A DNA stretch of 64,000 bases from Hepsetus odoe (Eukaryota; Chordata; Actinopteri; Characiformes; Hepsetidae): positions 7,710,914-7,774,913 of the forward strand of contig CM029384.1 in NCBI GenBank assembly GCA_017165825.1, given 5' to 3'. Positions 12,202 through 22,600 of this stretch are shown in pieces. Numbering within the stretch: the stretch's first letter is position 1; each line of letters opens with the position of its first letter. Below the pieces are notes generated by a model that was not told where the DNA came from, did no database searches, and was given only the letters and a program-made list of their open reading frames with translations. The translations under genes and the position numbers were made by a program.

Positions 12202-12374
12202 CTGTCTGGTGCAACATTGACTATAAAATAGTATTAAAACATTACCAAAAGAGCCTTTAAGATATGATTTCCAGTAAATACTATGGTACTATATACTTTT
12301 AAGTTCGACTTCTTTTTGCAGGTTGATGTTTGTCTGTGCTGGGACTATTTTAGTCATGAGCGCATAATTTGTGA

Positions 12375-12575
12375 AAATGAGTGAACACCCAGCACTGTGA
12401 AACCTGACAAATACATTCTCTGCATTTCACCCCCACACATCGTGCAGCAGGGGGCAGCTATATCAACGTTCCAGAACATTGATGGGAAAAGTAATTTGCC
12501 CAAGGGTACATCAGGGCAACCTACTGATCCACAATTCAAACCCACAATCTTCTGATCCTAACCAGTGACAATTAC
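12375..12575 (-). repeat. SINE family B, old partial copy
   Basis: Reversed and diverged. Words such as 'gcagcagggggcagctatat', 'caagggtacatcagggcaac' and 'caaacccacaatcttctgat' follow the family order, but the head and the far tail are degraded. Confidence 0.65.
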
Positions 12576-13304
12576 CTTGATTTGAGTCATTTAACGAATA
12601 AAATACAGTGGCCAAAGCCTTAATTATTCCTTGGCATTTGCAGAATGTACTATCAGTAACAGAGTCATGTGCTTGAGAGCTCTCAGGCCCATTGCACCAT
12701 TCATCATCCTCATCCAGCATGTTATCAAGGAAGTCCGATCTGGAGTGTTACGCAAACTATGGCTCCACTCACAACTTTATCGCCTAGCAAAATCTTGTCT
12801 TTTTCATTCCAAGCTATTAAAACGAACATAAGATGTTTATTTTTCTTAATCCTTCTCAAGCCTCATTATCTCACAGAAAAGAGAGAGCACTCTTTGAGAA
12901 CAGCAGTAAATTGGTACGGGACTCTTGCTGTTGGCCCTCTCAATGGGAAACACCTGATAGGGATGCTGGTCACTGATAGGGCGATAGAAAGGGGACTGGA
13001 AAGAGACCTATGCGACATTGCATACAGAGAAGGTTTGACTGTTGGTCAAGCCCATGTGCTGACTGAATTATCATCTCTCCACCTTTCCGTTTAGCACCCG
13101 ATGCAACCTTTCTCTTGAGGCGGAAAGACTATTAAAAACATTGAAAAGGAGGGAACTGTCAATATTAAAGGCATCCCAATCTTGGTGGCGTTAACATGCT
13201 TGTGATGATGCTGTGTGAGATTCTGTATTGAGTACTAAAATTAATATTTTAGAATTTTTTTTGTGAAGAGGCCAATTTGAAGAACACAGAAGGAAACAAC
13301 CAAC
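12576..13304. other. Upstream flank of aquaporin remnant
   Basis: No recognised repeat and no supported exon. An open frame at 12669-13094 ends 210 bp before the aquaporin start but shows no known domain. The stretch could contain the former promoter and 5' UTR of the aquaporin gene. Confidence 0.35.
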
Positions 13305-16300
13305 ATGAAGCGGTGGTCTGTTTTTGGTCTGATCCTGAAAGACTTGTGGTCCGTAACTTTCCTGCAAGATGTTTTTCGGTGGTTCGTGGGTACAACACTT
13401 TTCCTCTTCACCAGTCTTTCTTCTGTAGTTCTGTGGCCTCATTCAGGCCTTCAGTATTGGGATACCACCAACTGACAGCCCTCTGATGTGATGGAAAACT
13501 CTACATGAATGCAATCAGACCCTCTTCATACTTCTTTGGCTTTGGAGGCCTCTGCTGCCTTTCACCTGCTTCTGCCTGGGTGGAGTGCATCTGAACCAAC
13601 TGTGACTTTGGCCTGGTGGCAGGGCTGAAATATATGGCAAGCTGTGCTGTACATTGCTGGGCAGCTGCTGGGAGCCCTCACTGCATGCGGCTTGCTTTTA
13701 GGCATAGCTCCTGCCCCACTCAGAAGCCATTTGGGGATCAATGAGGTGAGAGTCTGCTGAAGGTTCTTTACTCTTCTCTACTTTGTGTGCATCTAGTTAG
13801 TTGTATGCCGTTTCTAATGCCCTCGGTCCAATGAAATGTTGAGTTGATGAAGTGAAAATAAGTAAACCTATTTTACAGCAAAAACCTTTTTAAAAAGTTG
13901 TACAATTTGTGCTTATTTTCATGCAGAAAGTCAGCAAACCATTCAAGATTCAAACTTTGCTTAAGAATCGGTGTGTGTATATGTATATTTGCATTTAGAT
14001 GTATATAAAAACATTTAGAAGTCATTTACAAACATGATCAAATTTGATGCACGAGTGTAGTAATGAGGTATATTTTTGCTTCCAACTTTATGGGTGAATA
14101 GAAAAAGTGTGTTTAATACTCAGATTTTATTTAAGGCAATTTAGATCATTTCCTGTAAAACTACATAATTATAATGGCTTTAACTTTAAAATATTTTTAA
14201 AAAGACCGTAATGGTTTTGTCTGACCATGAAAACAGTGCATCATTAATATTTTATATCCTGGAATTCTGGTGTAGACCATATTTTCAAATGGTCTTACCA
14301 TGTAGATTATGACCAAGTCATTTATGTAGCTATGAGCACATTAGAATTGGTACATATAGCATGAAATCTTCCTTATTACAATTTCATATTATTTTTCATG
14401 AAACTGGGTCTTTGAATGATCTGAAAATGGACAATTGGCAAGATTTAATTAAAACATATTTTTAGTGTGCCTGCATACACCATACACTACTGTGCAAAAG
14501 TTTTAGGCTGGTGTGGAGAAAATGCTGTAAACAAAGAATGCTTTCAAAAATGGAAGCGTTGGTCATTTATTTTCATCAATCAACAAAATGCAGTGAATGA
14601 ACAAAGAATCTAAATCAAATCAGTATTTGGTGTGACCACCCTTTGCCTTCAAAACAGCATAAATTCTTCTAGGTACAATTGCACACAGTTTTTGAAGGAA
14701 CTCGGCTGGCAGGTTGTTCCAAACATCTTGAAAACGAACCACAGATCTCTGTGGATGTAGGCTTCCTCACATCCTTCTGTCTCTTCATGTAATCCAGACG
14801 CACTGGATGATGTTGAGATCAGGGCTCTGTGGGGGCAGAAGAACTGATGCTGGTTTGAAGGCAAAAAGTGGTAACACCAAATATTGATTTGATTTAGATT
14901 TTTCATTTGTTCGCTCACTTTGCATTTATAAATTGATAAAAATAAACAATCATTATTTATATTTCTGAAAGCATACTTTGTTTACAGCATTTTTCCACAA
15001 CTGCTTAAAACTTTTGCACAGTACTGTATATGTATGTAATATCTATAGTAGTTGCTTATAATGTACCTTTGCAATACCTTATGAAACTAATGAATGCTTC
15101 ATGATTGCTTCTGTGTATGCAAGATGTATGTAAGTCTTTAAACAGCTGCATTGTTGGTGTGCTCCTCATGGACTACTTTAAATGCTCTTCATTCTGTCAC
15201 TACGCTTTGTTTTGGAATGGGGTGATTGAAGAAGAGCAGGGGTCAGAATGGGGCAGGGGAAAATGACATACCTGCCAAAAGAAAGGAGCTGAAGGGGTGG
15301 AACGGGAGAAAGGTTGAAATTGGTGATTGAGAAAGACAGGTAGGAAGGAAAATAGTAGGCTGTCAAATTACTGGAAGCAGTGAGAAGTTGAGAAGGTGGA
15401 CTCTCCAACAGCTGGAAAAAATGAACGGCTTTTAAAGTGAATGATACTAGACTACTGGAAGGAGTTCTCTGCCAAATGAGCAGGAAGAATCTCCTGTAAA
15501 GTCCAGCTGAGAGCTGAGCATGGTTATAAATGTCTGCTGATGAAGATAAACAGCACTTCTTTCTCTCACGGCTCATTCTCAGCTGGCCTCGGTCACATCT
15601 CTGCAAGGCATTCTCAGTGGAGATGGCTGTGACGTTCCAGCTTGTTCTCTGTGTCCTGACTGTCACTCATCCCAAATCAGCCTTCCGCTCACTGGCTCCG
15701 GCTGCTCTGGGCCTGTCTGTCACGCTGGGACATCTCGTTTGGGGTAGAAAGCTGTTTTAAAGGGAGATAAATTGCTGTTGTTTCTGAATTTATTATTTTT
15801 TTTAATATAAAAATTTTGCCTGGAAACGATAAACAAATAAATAAATAAATAACATTTCACTTTCTTGGCTGAGAAAGATCAGATAGGGATACATCGAGGT
15901 ATCAAAATCAAAAGCTTTTCAAATGCATTCGAAAGGGAATAAAATGAAACTAGTCATTTGATATCTTAACATTTTCCTGTGCCAGTCAGATCTCAGGCAT
16001 TTGAACAGTTTGAGTAGACCCTGTGAAAAAACTTCACTGTTTCTATAAAGGACATGAGATCAATCTGTAATCACTGCTCATTTTAAATATTCGGAGCTTA
16101 TACAATGCCCAAGGACTTCTCCACCACATGCGTTACTATTAAAAAATCTCTTCCTCAATATGCAGATTGCAGAAACCACCCATGCCATCTGTAGCCTTCA
16201 TTATATTCACTTTCTGCTGGTAGTAAAAGTTGAAATATTTAAATGTGTGGTCAAGCTTTGTGAAAAAAGACATTTAACCCTGTCAGGACAGCAGCATATG

Positions 16301-17126
16301 TCAAACAAATGACATCCCGAACTAGAAACTACACTATTAGTGTAAACTGCAAAGCTGCTTATTTGACTCAGTGTTTGTTGTGTGTAAATTTATATATAAA
16401 AAATTGACACTTTATTTATTTTTTCTATATTTGTTTTTTTTGTGAGCAGATTGGGTTCACAGGCTGTGGAATGAACCCAGCCAGGTCCTTTGGGCCAGCT
16501 GTTGTAACAATGAACTTTGAAAACCACTGGGTGAGTATCGGGCCATAATCATAGACTTAGCAACCAATTAGAAGCCCTTTACTTACTGGGCTATTTAGAT
16601 TCGATCCTTGACTAGCATTGCTCACATCAGTCATTCTCAGAGGGATAAAACTTCATCAGTGCCTCTTGGTGGAGCCATTGGCTCTTCATTCCGGATTATG
16701 AGAATTGATTATTAAAATATTAAAATAAAAAATGATGATGTGCATTAACTTTAAGATCATAATGAAAATATTTTTTTTACTGCAATTCATTGCTGTAACA
16801 ATAGTACACATTAGATTATATTGGTCTTTTTCTGAAGAATCCTTATAGCCAAAGCTTTCTACTATAATTATTTACATTGATAGCCTTTATTTCCCTTGAT
16901 GCTTTTTAGGTTTTTAATGGGTAAAAGTACTAAATGTGTTTGTTTCTTGGGTCAGGTGTACTGGGCAGGGCCATGTGCAGGAGCAATGCTGGCCTGGCTG
17001 CTGCATGACCTGCTCCTCTGCCCCCGTTGGGCTGGCCTGAGTGACTGGCTCAAAGAACTTAAACAGGTTTTCTTCACAGCCCCTTCCAAACAGCCTACAA
17101 ACCGTGACACCAACACAGAAATCTAG
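13305..17126 (+). pseudogene. Classical aquaporin, decaying gene
   Basis: Four exon-like blocks follow the standard four-exon layout of water-selective aquaporins: about 13305-13745, 15583-15743, 16450-16530 and 16956-17126. Exons 3 (27 codons) and 4 (57 codons with stop) are open, with proper splice sites. They give 'FTGCGMNPARSFGPAVV' (second NPA loop, with the Cys before it and the pore Arg) and 'VYWAGPCAGAMLAWLLHD' (helix 6). Exon 1 starts at ATG 13305 with a good first helix ('VGTTLFLFTSLSSVVLWP'), but the helix Glu of the usual A-E-F block is lost and the frame stops at 13473. The remaining pieces 'FGFGGLCCL', 'GGVHLN' and 'PTVTLAWWQG' need three different frames, and a TGA follows. Exon 2 reads 'LASVTSLQ' then 'AFSVEMAVTFQLVLCVL' only after a one-base slip, with another slip at its donor. 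Intact family members are about 260-300 residues long. The best reading is a pseudogene; assembly indels are the main alternative. The exact subfamily is not resolved. Confidence 0.7.
14485..15026. mobile_element. Foldback Tc1-derived MITE, copy 3
   Basis: Lies inside the first intron of the aquaporin remnant. Terminal inverted repeats are actgtgcaaaagttttaggc on the left and aacttttgcacagtactg on the right. The interior, read on the minus strand, keeps the transposase-derived word set also seen in copy 1. Sequence variants of the left and right arms match those in the other copies. Confidence 0.8.
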
Positions 17127-17148
17127 ACTGACCTCATCTGATCCTGTA

Positions 17149-17357
17149 TGGGGTGGTCGTTCAGTGGTAGGGTTCTTGCCTATGGACCTATGGCTCAAGA
17201 GGTCCCTGGTTCGAATCCCACCTCTGGCACTACCACCACTGGGTCCCTGAGCAAGACTCTTAACCCTGAGTGTCTCCAGGGGGGACTGTCCCTGTAATCA
17301 GGACATGGAAGTCACTCTGGATAAGAGTGTCTGCTAAATGCCGTAAATGTAAATGTG
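17149..17357 (+). repeat. SINE family A in aquaporin 3' flank
   Basis: Begins 22 bp after the aquaporin stop codon. Box B is intact (ggttcgaatcc), and the tail ctggataagagtgtctgcta is followed by aaatgccgtaaatgtaaatg. It would have been part of the 3' UTR of the aquaporin transcript. Confidence 0.85.
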
Positions 17358-17423
17358 CATTCAATATGCTGAAATAAGTGAAGCTTTAAATGTACTGAAT
17401 TCAATTTATTCATTTTCCCACAT

Positions 17424-17429
17424 AATAAA
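17424..17429 (+). terminator. Candidate poly(A) signal, aquaporin
   Basis: AATAAA located 298 bp beyond the stop codon and after the SINE. It is the first canonical hexamer downstream of the last exon. Position only; no cleavage site is visible. Confidence 0.4.
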
Positions 17430-17549
17430 GCATGTTACATCAACATGATCTTTGGTTATTTGGCTGTAGTTGTGTTGATGTAATACATTTTATTCATGTA
17501 GATATTATATGCACAATTGAATCAAGAAATCTGAGTGCATTACTTGCAT

Positions 17550-17753
17550 ATGGGGGTCATGTGTTTGAATCCCAGACCAGTAGGTTGACCTGAGGTACCC
17601 TTGAGCAAGGTGTCGTTCCCATCACTGTTCTCCAGGCGGTTTCAATAGCTGTCCCCTGCTGTACATGTGTGAGCTTTTGGGTAAAATGCAGAGGTGTCAT
17701 TTCCTTGTGGCTTACTGTGTGTTGTGCTGTGTTTCACAATACTTTCACTTCAT
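17550..17753 (+). repeat. SINE family B, 5' truncated
   Basis: Lacks the tRNA-like head but keeps 'gaatcccagaccagtaggtt', 'tacccttgagcaaggtg', 'caatagctgtcccctgctg' and the TGTGCTGTG-type end before 'tactttcacttc'. Confidence 0.75.
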
Positions 17754-18371
17754 CTGTTTTCACAACAGGATATTGTTCAATGCTTTTGTTCCTAAAGTCA
17801 AAAATGGTACATTTACACCTTCACATAGAATAAGCATCCAGTCCAATGGTCAAGCCACAGTCAACCTCTGAAGGCATTACAGGAGAGCACAACTGACTTT
17901 TGTCTCGGGGTGGGTAGGATGTCCTTTCCTCTTTCCAATCGGTGCATCTTTTTTCTTCACATCAAAAATATCTGGTGGTGCTTCATGTGACACAGAGGGA
18001 GAAAGTTCTTTGCACTTTCACATGAGTGTGGGAAGATCCTTATGTAATAAGTGGAGCCAGAAAATCAGATGCAGCATACATTTGCTTTAATCCATTAATC
18101 CTGTAAAATGCAAGTTTAAGACCAGAAGATCCAAAAGTATACAAGCGCAGAGAACACAGGGCCTAGGAGTAATCCAAAAAACAGCTTGGAGTTCTAGAGC
18201 AGAGCAAAAAAGACAGAAAGACAGAATGCTTTGTGTGCAGAGACAAGTAAGCTGGAAGTACTTTGCATTTGCTTTGAAAACATGATTTCTGTCTTTCAGA
18301 AGGGGGACATCTTGGTTCTCATAAAATCACAAAAGCAGTTCATTTCAGTGGGTTGCTTTTGCAGCTCTGCT

Positions 18372-18622
18372 AAAGTGAAAGTGACTATTCTTGTCATTGT
18401 CAATACACAGCACAGCACACAGTGAACCACAACAAAATGCAACCTCTGCATTTTACACATATACACAGCAGGGCGCAGTTATTGAAAGTGCCTGGAGAGC
18501 AGTGACAGGGACGGTACCTAGTTCAAGGGTACCTCAGGGCAACCTCCTGGTCTGGGATTTGAACCCACAACCTTCTGATTTTGGGGCCAACTTCCTAACC
18601 ACTAGGCTACTGCTGCGCACTG
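18372..18622 (-). repeat. SINE family B, reversed
   Basis: Reads on the plus strand as 'gtgaaagtgactattcttgt' then the family body in reverse order, ending in the head complement 'accactaggctactgctgc'. Confidence 0.8.
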
Positions 18623-19440
18623 CGCCACACCTTAAATGAAGCTGAAACAACATCTTTGTGCTTCTTATGGAATTTGTATCTTCATAATGAGATATATATA
18701 ATATGCATGTATGTATATATTGCATTGTTCAATTAAACAATATTGATATATTAATCAGCAATTTTAGTGCCCAAGCTGCTGCATTTAATGTCAACCACTG
18801 TGTGAATTTCATCAGTTTTAGGGACACTTCCGCTTTTGTCTGCTTTTGAGTGGCATTACCACCAACACACAGTATTACAGATTGTGTTTTTTCAAGTTAA
18901 AGGGAGTGTTCATGAAATTGCGTTGTTTAAGTTTCTATGGAAATGTCAATGGGAACACATTGCAACATATAACTTGCACAATGCTTCCCACACAGAAGCA
19001 TTCCCTGGTCAGTATAAGTGCAGAATCAAGGTACAATGTTATAATAGGCACCAACAAATATAATGCATTAAAGCCATTTTCATCAAATCTTCATGTAATG
19101 GGATGTATTTTATTTTTATCATTTGTTTTACGTTCATTGTCTTATATAATAATATATATATATTCCATTGATATGTTATGACCAGGCCTGAAGATGCAAT
19201 GCAACTTGTAACCAATATAACCAGAGAACAGGGTAGAATTATGCCTCCTAACTAAAGGCACTTAACATCGAAGGTTTATGCAACAGCGCTTGTATCCTGA
19301 CAAGCACATCCTGACAAGGGTTTCTATATTTTGGTCTTTTATATCTTTTATTTTTATCTCTGTGTGTGTCTAATACACGCCCTGTCTAGTGTGAACTGTA
19401 CAGCTCAGTATGATTGCCTAAATGAAAAACTTCTAGAAGC
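18623..19440. other. Intergenic between aquaporin and itga2b
   Basis: AT-rich with no recognised exon or repeat. Includes a short TATA-rich run near 18690-18720 and another near 19145-19160. Confidence 0.4.
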
Positions 19441-19657
19441 ACATGCTGTTGGCCTCTTGTTTTATCTTTAGGAAGCATATTTCAAACATCATGTGTGCCA
19501 ACACACATGCCACACATCACACATCAGTAGGAAGCGGTAGCTGTTAGGGTGGACAAATGATAGCGACACCAGGAACAGAAACGTCCAGTGATGAGCTGAA
19601 AGAGTTCCTGAGAAAGAGAATGAGTGAGTGATGCCAGTTATACTTCTGCTGGAGAAG
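19441..19657 (+). promoter_or_regulatory. itga2b: itga2b proximal promoter and 5' UTR, candidate
   Basis: A GATA-type site in reverse orientation (TTATCT, 19462-19467) sits four bases before an ETS-core GGAAG (19471-19475), with a second GGAAG at 19530-19534. Closely spaced GATA and ETS sites and no strong TATA box are the known design of the mammalian alpha-IIb promoter active in megakaryocytes. The start of transcription is not visible, so the extent is an inference from position and motif pairing. Confidence 0.45.
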
Positions 19658-22600
19658 ATGGAGGGAGTGAAAAATGGCCTGTTCCTCGTCTCTCTGTTTT
19701 TAAAAGTCTTACATCAGAGCAGTAGCTTTAACCTGGATCTGATTAACTACAGTGAACACACAGGACCAGCAGGAAGTTACTTTGGCTTTTCTGTGGACTT
19801 TCTTCAAGAAAACAGCAAAAAGTAAGTCAAATTATTGTCCATAACAGGTTCGTAATCTCATTCCTGATAAGAGTAGACAATTAATGGCAATGCAGCCATT
19901 AAATGGAGGCGTGAAATCTGGAATTATTTCTGGAGGCATTTTGGTTTTTGCTGTCAGAATATCGCCTTCTGTGTCAAAATAAAACTAAAGGAAAATAAAA
20001 AGAAATTTGGATCATTTTTAAATGTTGGGGTAAAAAGTTGTTTGGGACCTTAGTTTCACACTTTCTAAAGAGTAATAGTATTAACAGAAAAAAAGAAAGT
20101 TCAGAGTGTATTTGCAAATGTTTGGATTTCAATACATATGTAACTACATAATTATATTTTATTACTAAAGATGTAGTTATTTAGTTAATTAATTACTTTA
20201 ATTTACACTTGTTCGACACAAAATAAAACATTTTCTGGCGTTTTTGTTTGTTTGTTTGTCCCTTTGGAACATTAAATGTAAATATTATTTCATAATTTAT
20301 TTCACTAATATAAAATATTTAAAAAATATACAATGTAGTTTATTTTAGTCAAATAAATGATATATATTATATATGTAATTTATTTCACTAATATATACTA
20401 CATTAAATATATCATGTAGTATATATTAGTGAAATTAATTATATATAATATATATCATTTATTTTATATATAATTTATTTCACTAATATATACTATGTTA
20501 TATATTTTTTAAACTATTATTATATTATGTAATTGCAGAATTAGTTACATGGTGAATTAATAAGCTTTTCGATCAGGTTATGGCTTTTAATGTTATGGTT
20601 GTGCAGTGTATCTGCCATTGATGGAAAGAGTCAGAAAAGTTATGACTTATGACTGTTACCTCTGTTGCTGCAGATGTGCATCAGTGTGTTTATATGAGCT
20701 TAAACCCTCAATCCTGTATTTCACAAGGCTATTCATTTTTTATAGAGATGTTATAGTATAGTTGTAGATGTTATTGTTTTTCACTGACACATCTCTAGGA
20801 AAACATCTCTTAAGTTCATCTTTCAAGGCAAGTCTTGTGAAACTCTAGTGAAGCTCTGAAGGTCAGGAGGTGCAATGTTATGCAACAGACTGTCATTTCT
20901 ATGCTGCAGTGTACGCATTGTGGTGGGCGCGCCACAAGATGATGTAGGAAGTTCCCAGGGTGGCTCTGTCTTCCTCTGTCCCTGGATGTCAAACAAAGAA
21001 CCATGTCAAAGGCTGACCTTTGACCAGACAGGTCAGTCTGAGCTTTATGTAATGCTTTGAAAAAGAACATTGATATATGCGTCATCAAACAACATAAGCC
21101 ATAAGTTGAGTATTTCAGCAAACCTCGCATTAGAAAGTCTTTTTATTCATGTCTAAAATATTTGAATATAGTATATTCAGTCAAGATATCCTGCAAAAAA
21201 ATGTTATGTTAGAAACAAGAAATTAAAACTTTATAATTTGTGTAAAATTTCAAGCCAGGTTTTTTTGAATCCAGAGAAAGCTCTTGGTCTTTTTTAGGTT
21301 TAATGCGCACTATAGGGCAGGTGTTTGGTCCAACCCTTGATTTTAAAGTAAATAAATATGATAATATACTGTTGTAATTTAATGATTTGATCAATGAAGT
21401 GGTATGAGTGCTTACATTTTAGTTTCTTCAGAAAAAACATCTGCCTTTATTTATTTCTGGAACTGGTGTCAACCAGAGGAGGATAAGTTTGCTTTCTGAG
21501 TCTTGGTTCCTCAAAAGGCTTCTTCCTCCAGTTTTAGGTAGTTTTGCCTTTGTCATCTTTGGCATGCAAGGATTATAATTGGAGGAAGGTGTTGAAGATG
21601 GAGCTGCCAGGAAAGAGGAACAGAGGAAAACCAAAGAGGAGGTTTATGGATGTCGTGAGAGAGGACCATGCAGGTTGTCGGTTTGAAGGAGGAAGATGCC
21701 GAGAACCAGAAGAAATGGAAACGGATGATCCGCTGTGGCGACCCCACAGGAGCAGCCAAAAGAAGAAGAAAGAAAAAGTCTTTGGCTTGCTCGAAGGGGA
21801 CTTGACTTGTTAGAGCGGTGCAGATTTGTGGGATTCTTTCAAGCAATTTTTTAATAATAATAATTTATGGCCAAAGCCATAAAAAGAAACTTTTCAAGCA
21901 TGCAAACCCATTTTTCCTCATTAGCTGGGCACTGATTTGTTTAGCTTTTCCAATGCCAGTTCAGTGGGAGAAAGATCTAGCGACTGGGATTCAGGATTGA
22001 GATCAAGATGCATGAGCATTACAGTTTATTAAACTAAAGCAAGATGAACTGGAAATGGATGATCCACTGTGGTGACTCCTAACAGGAACAGCCAGAGGAA
22101 GAAGATTAAACTAAAACAAAATATGATCTAAATGAAACACCAGATATTAAACATACACCAAGAGAACTATGAAATAAAGCCAAAACGAAATGAGTAAGAA
22201 GACCTCAGGGATAACACAAGAATAACAGCAAAAGGATAAACACCGGGGTATTTATAACAAGACCACACAACACCTGGGGCAAGAGAGGAGACATGAACGT
22301 GAATCAGGTGTAAAGAGGCAGTAATGGGGGGGCGAGAGCCAAAACAAATAATGGAAATGAAAAAATCGCACAGACCACAGAAGCCTGACATTCGTGAAAC
22401 CGCCCATAATTCTCAAAATGTCTGGTTTAGGATCAGCTGTAGTAAATCTGACACTTTTTGAAAAATGCTTGATAACATTATCCCATAAAAGAATGAAGTT
22501 TTGTCCAGTGATATGTAATCTAGACTAAACTGAAGGTCAAGCATACAATCAATGATAATGGAGAGACCTGATACATCATCTTCAGAACCATTGTTTTGAG

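Noticed and set aside
12669..13094. 141-codon frame upstream of the aquaporin as its first exon
   Set aside because: It ends in a stop with no donor, and the aquaporin start with its first helix is found downstream at 13305.
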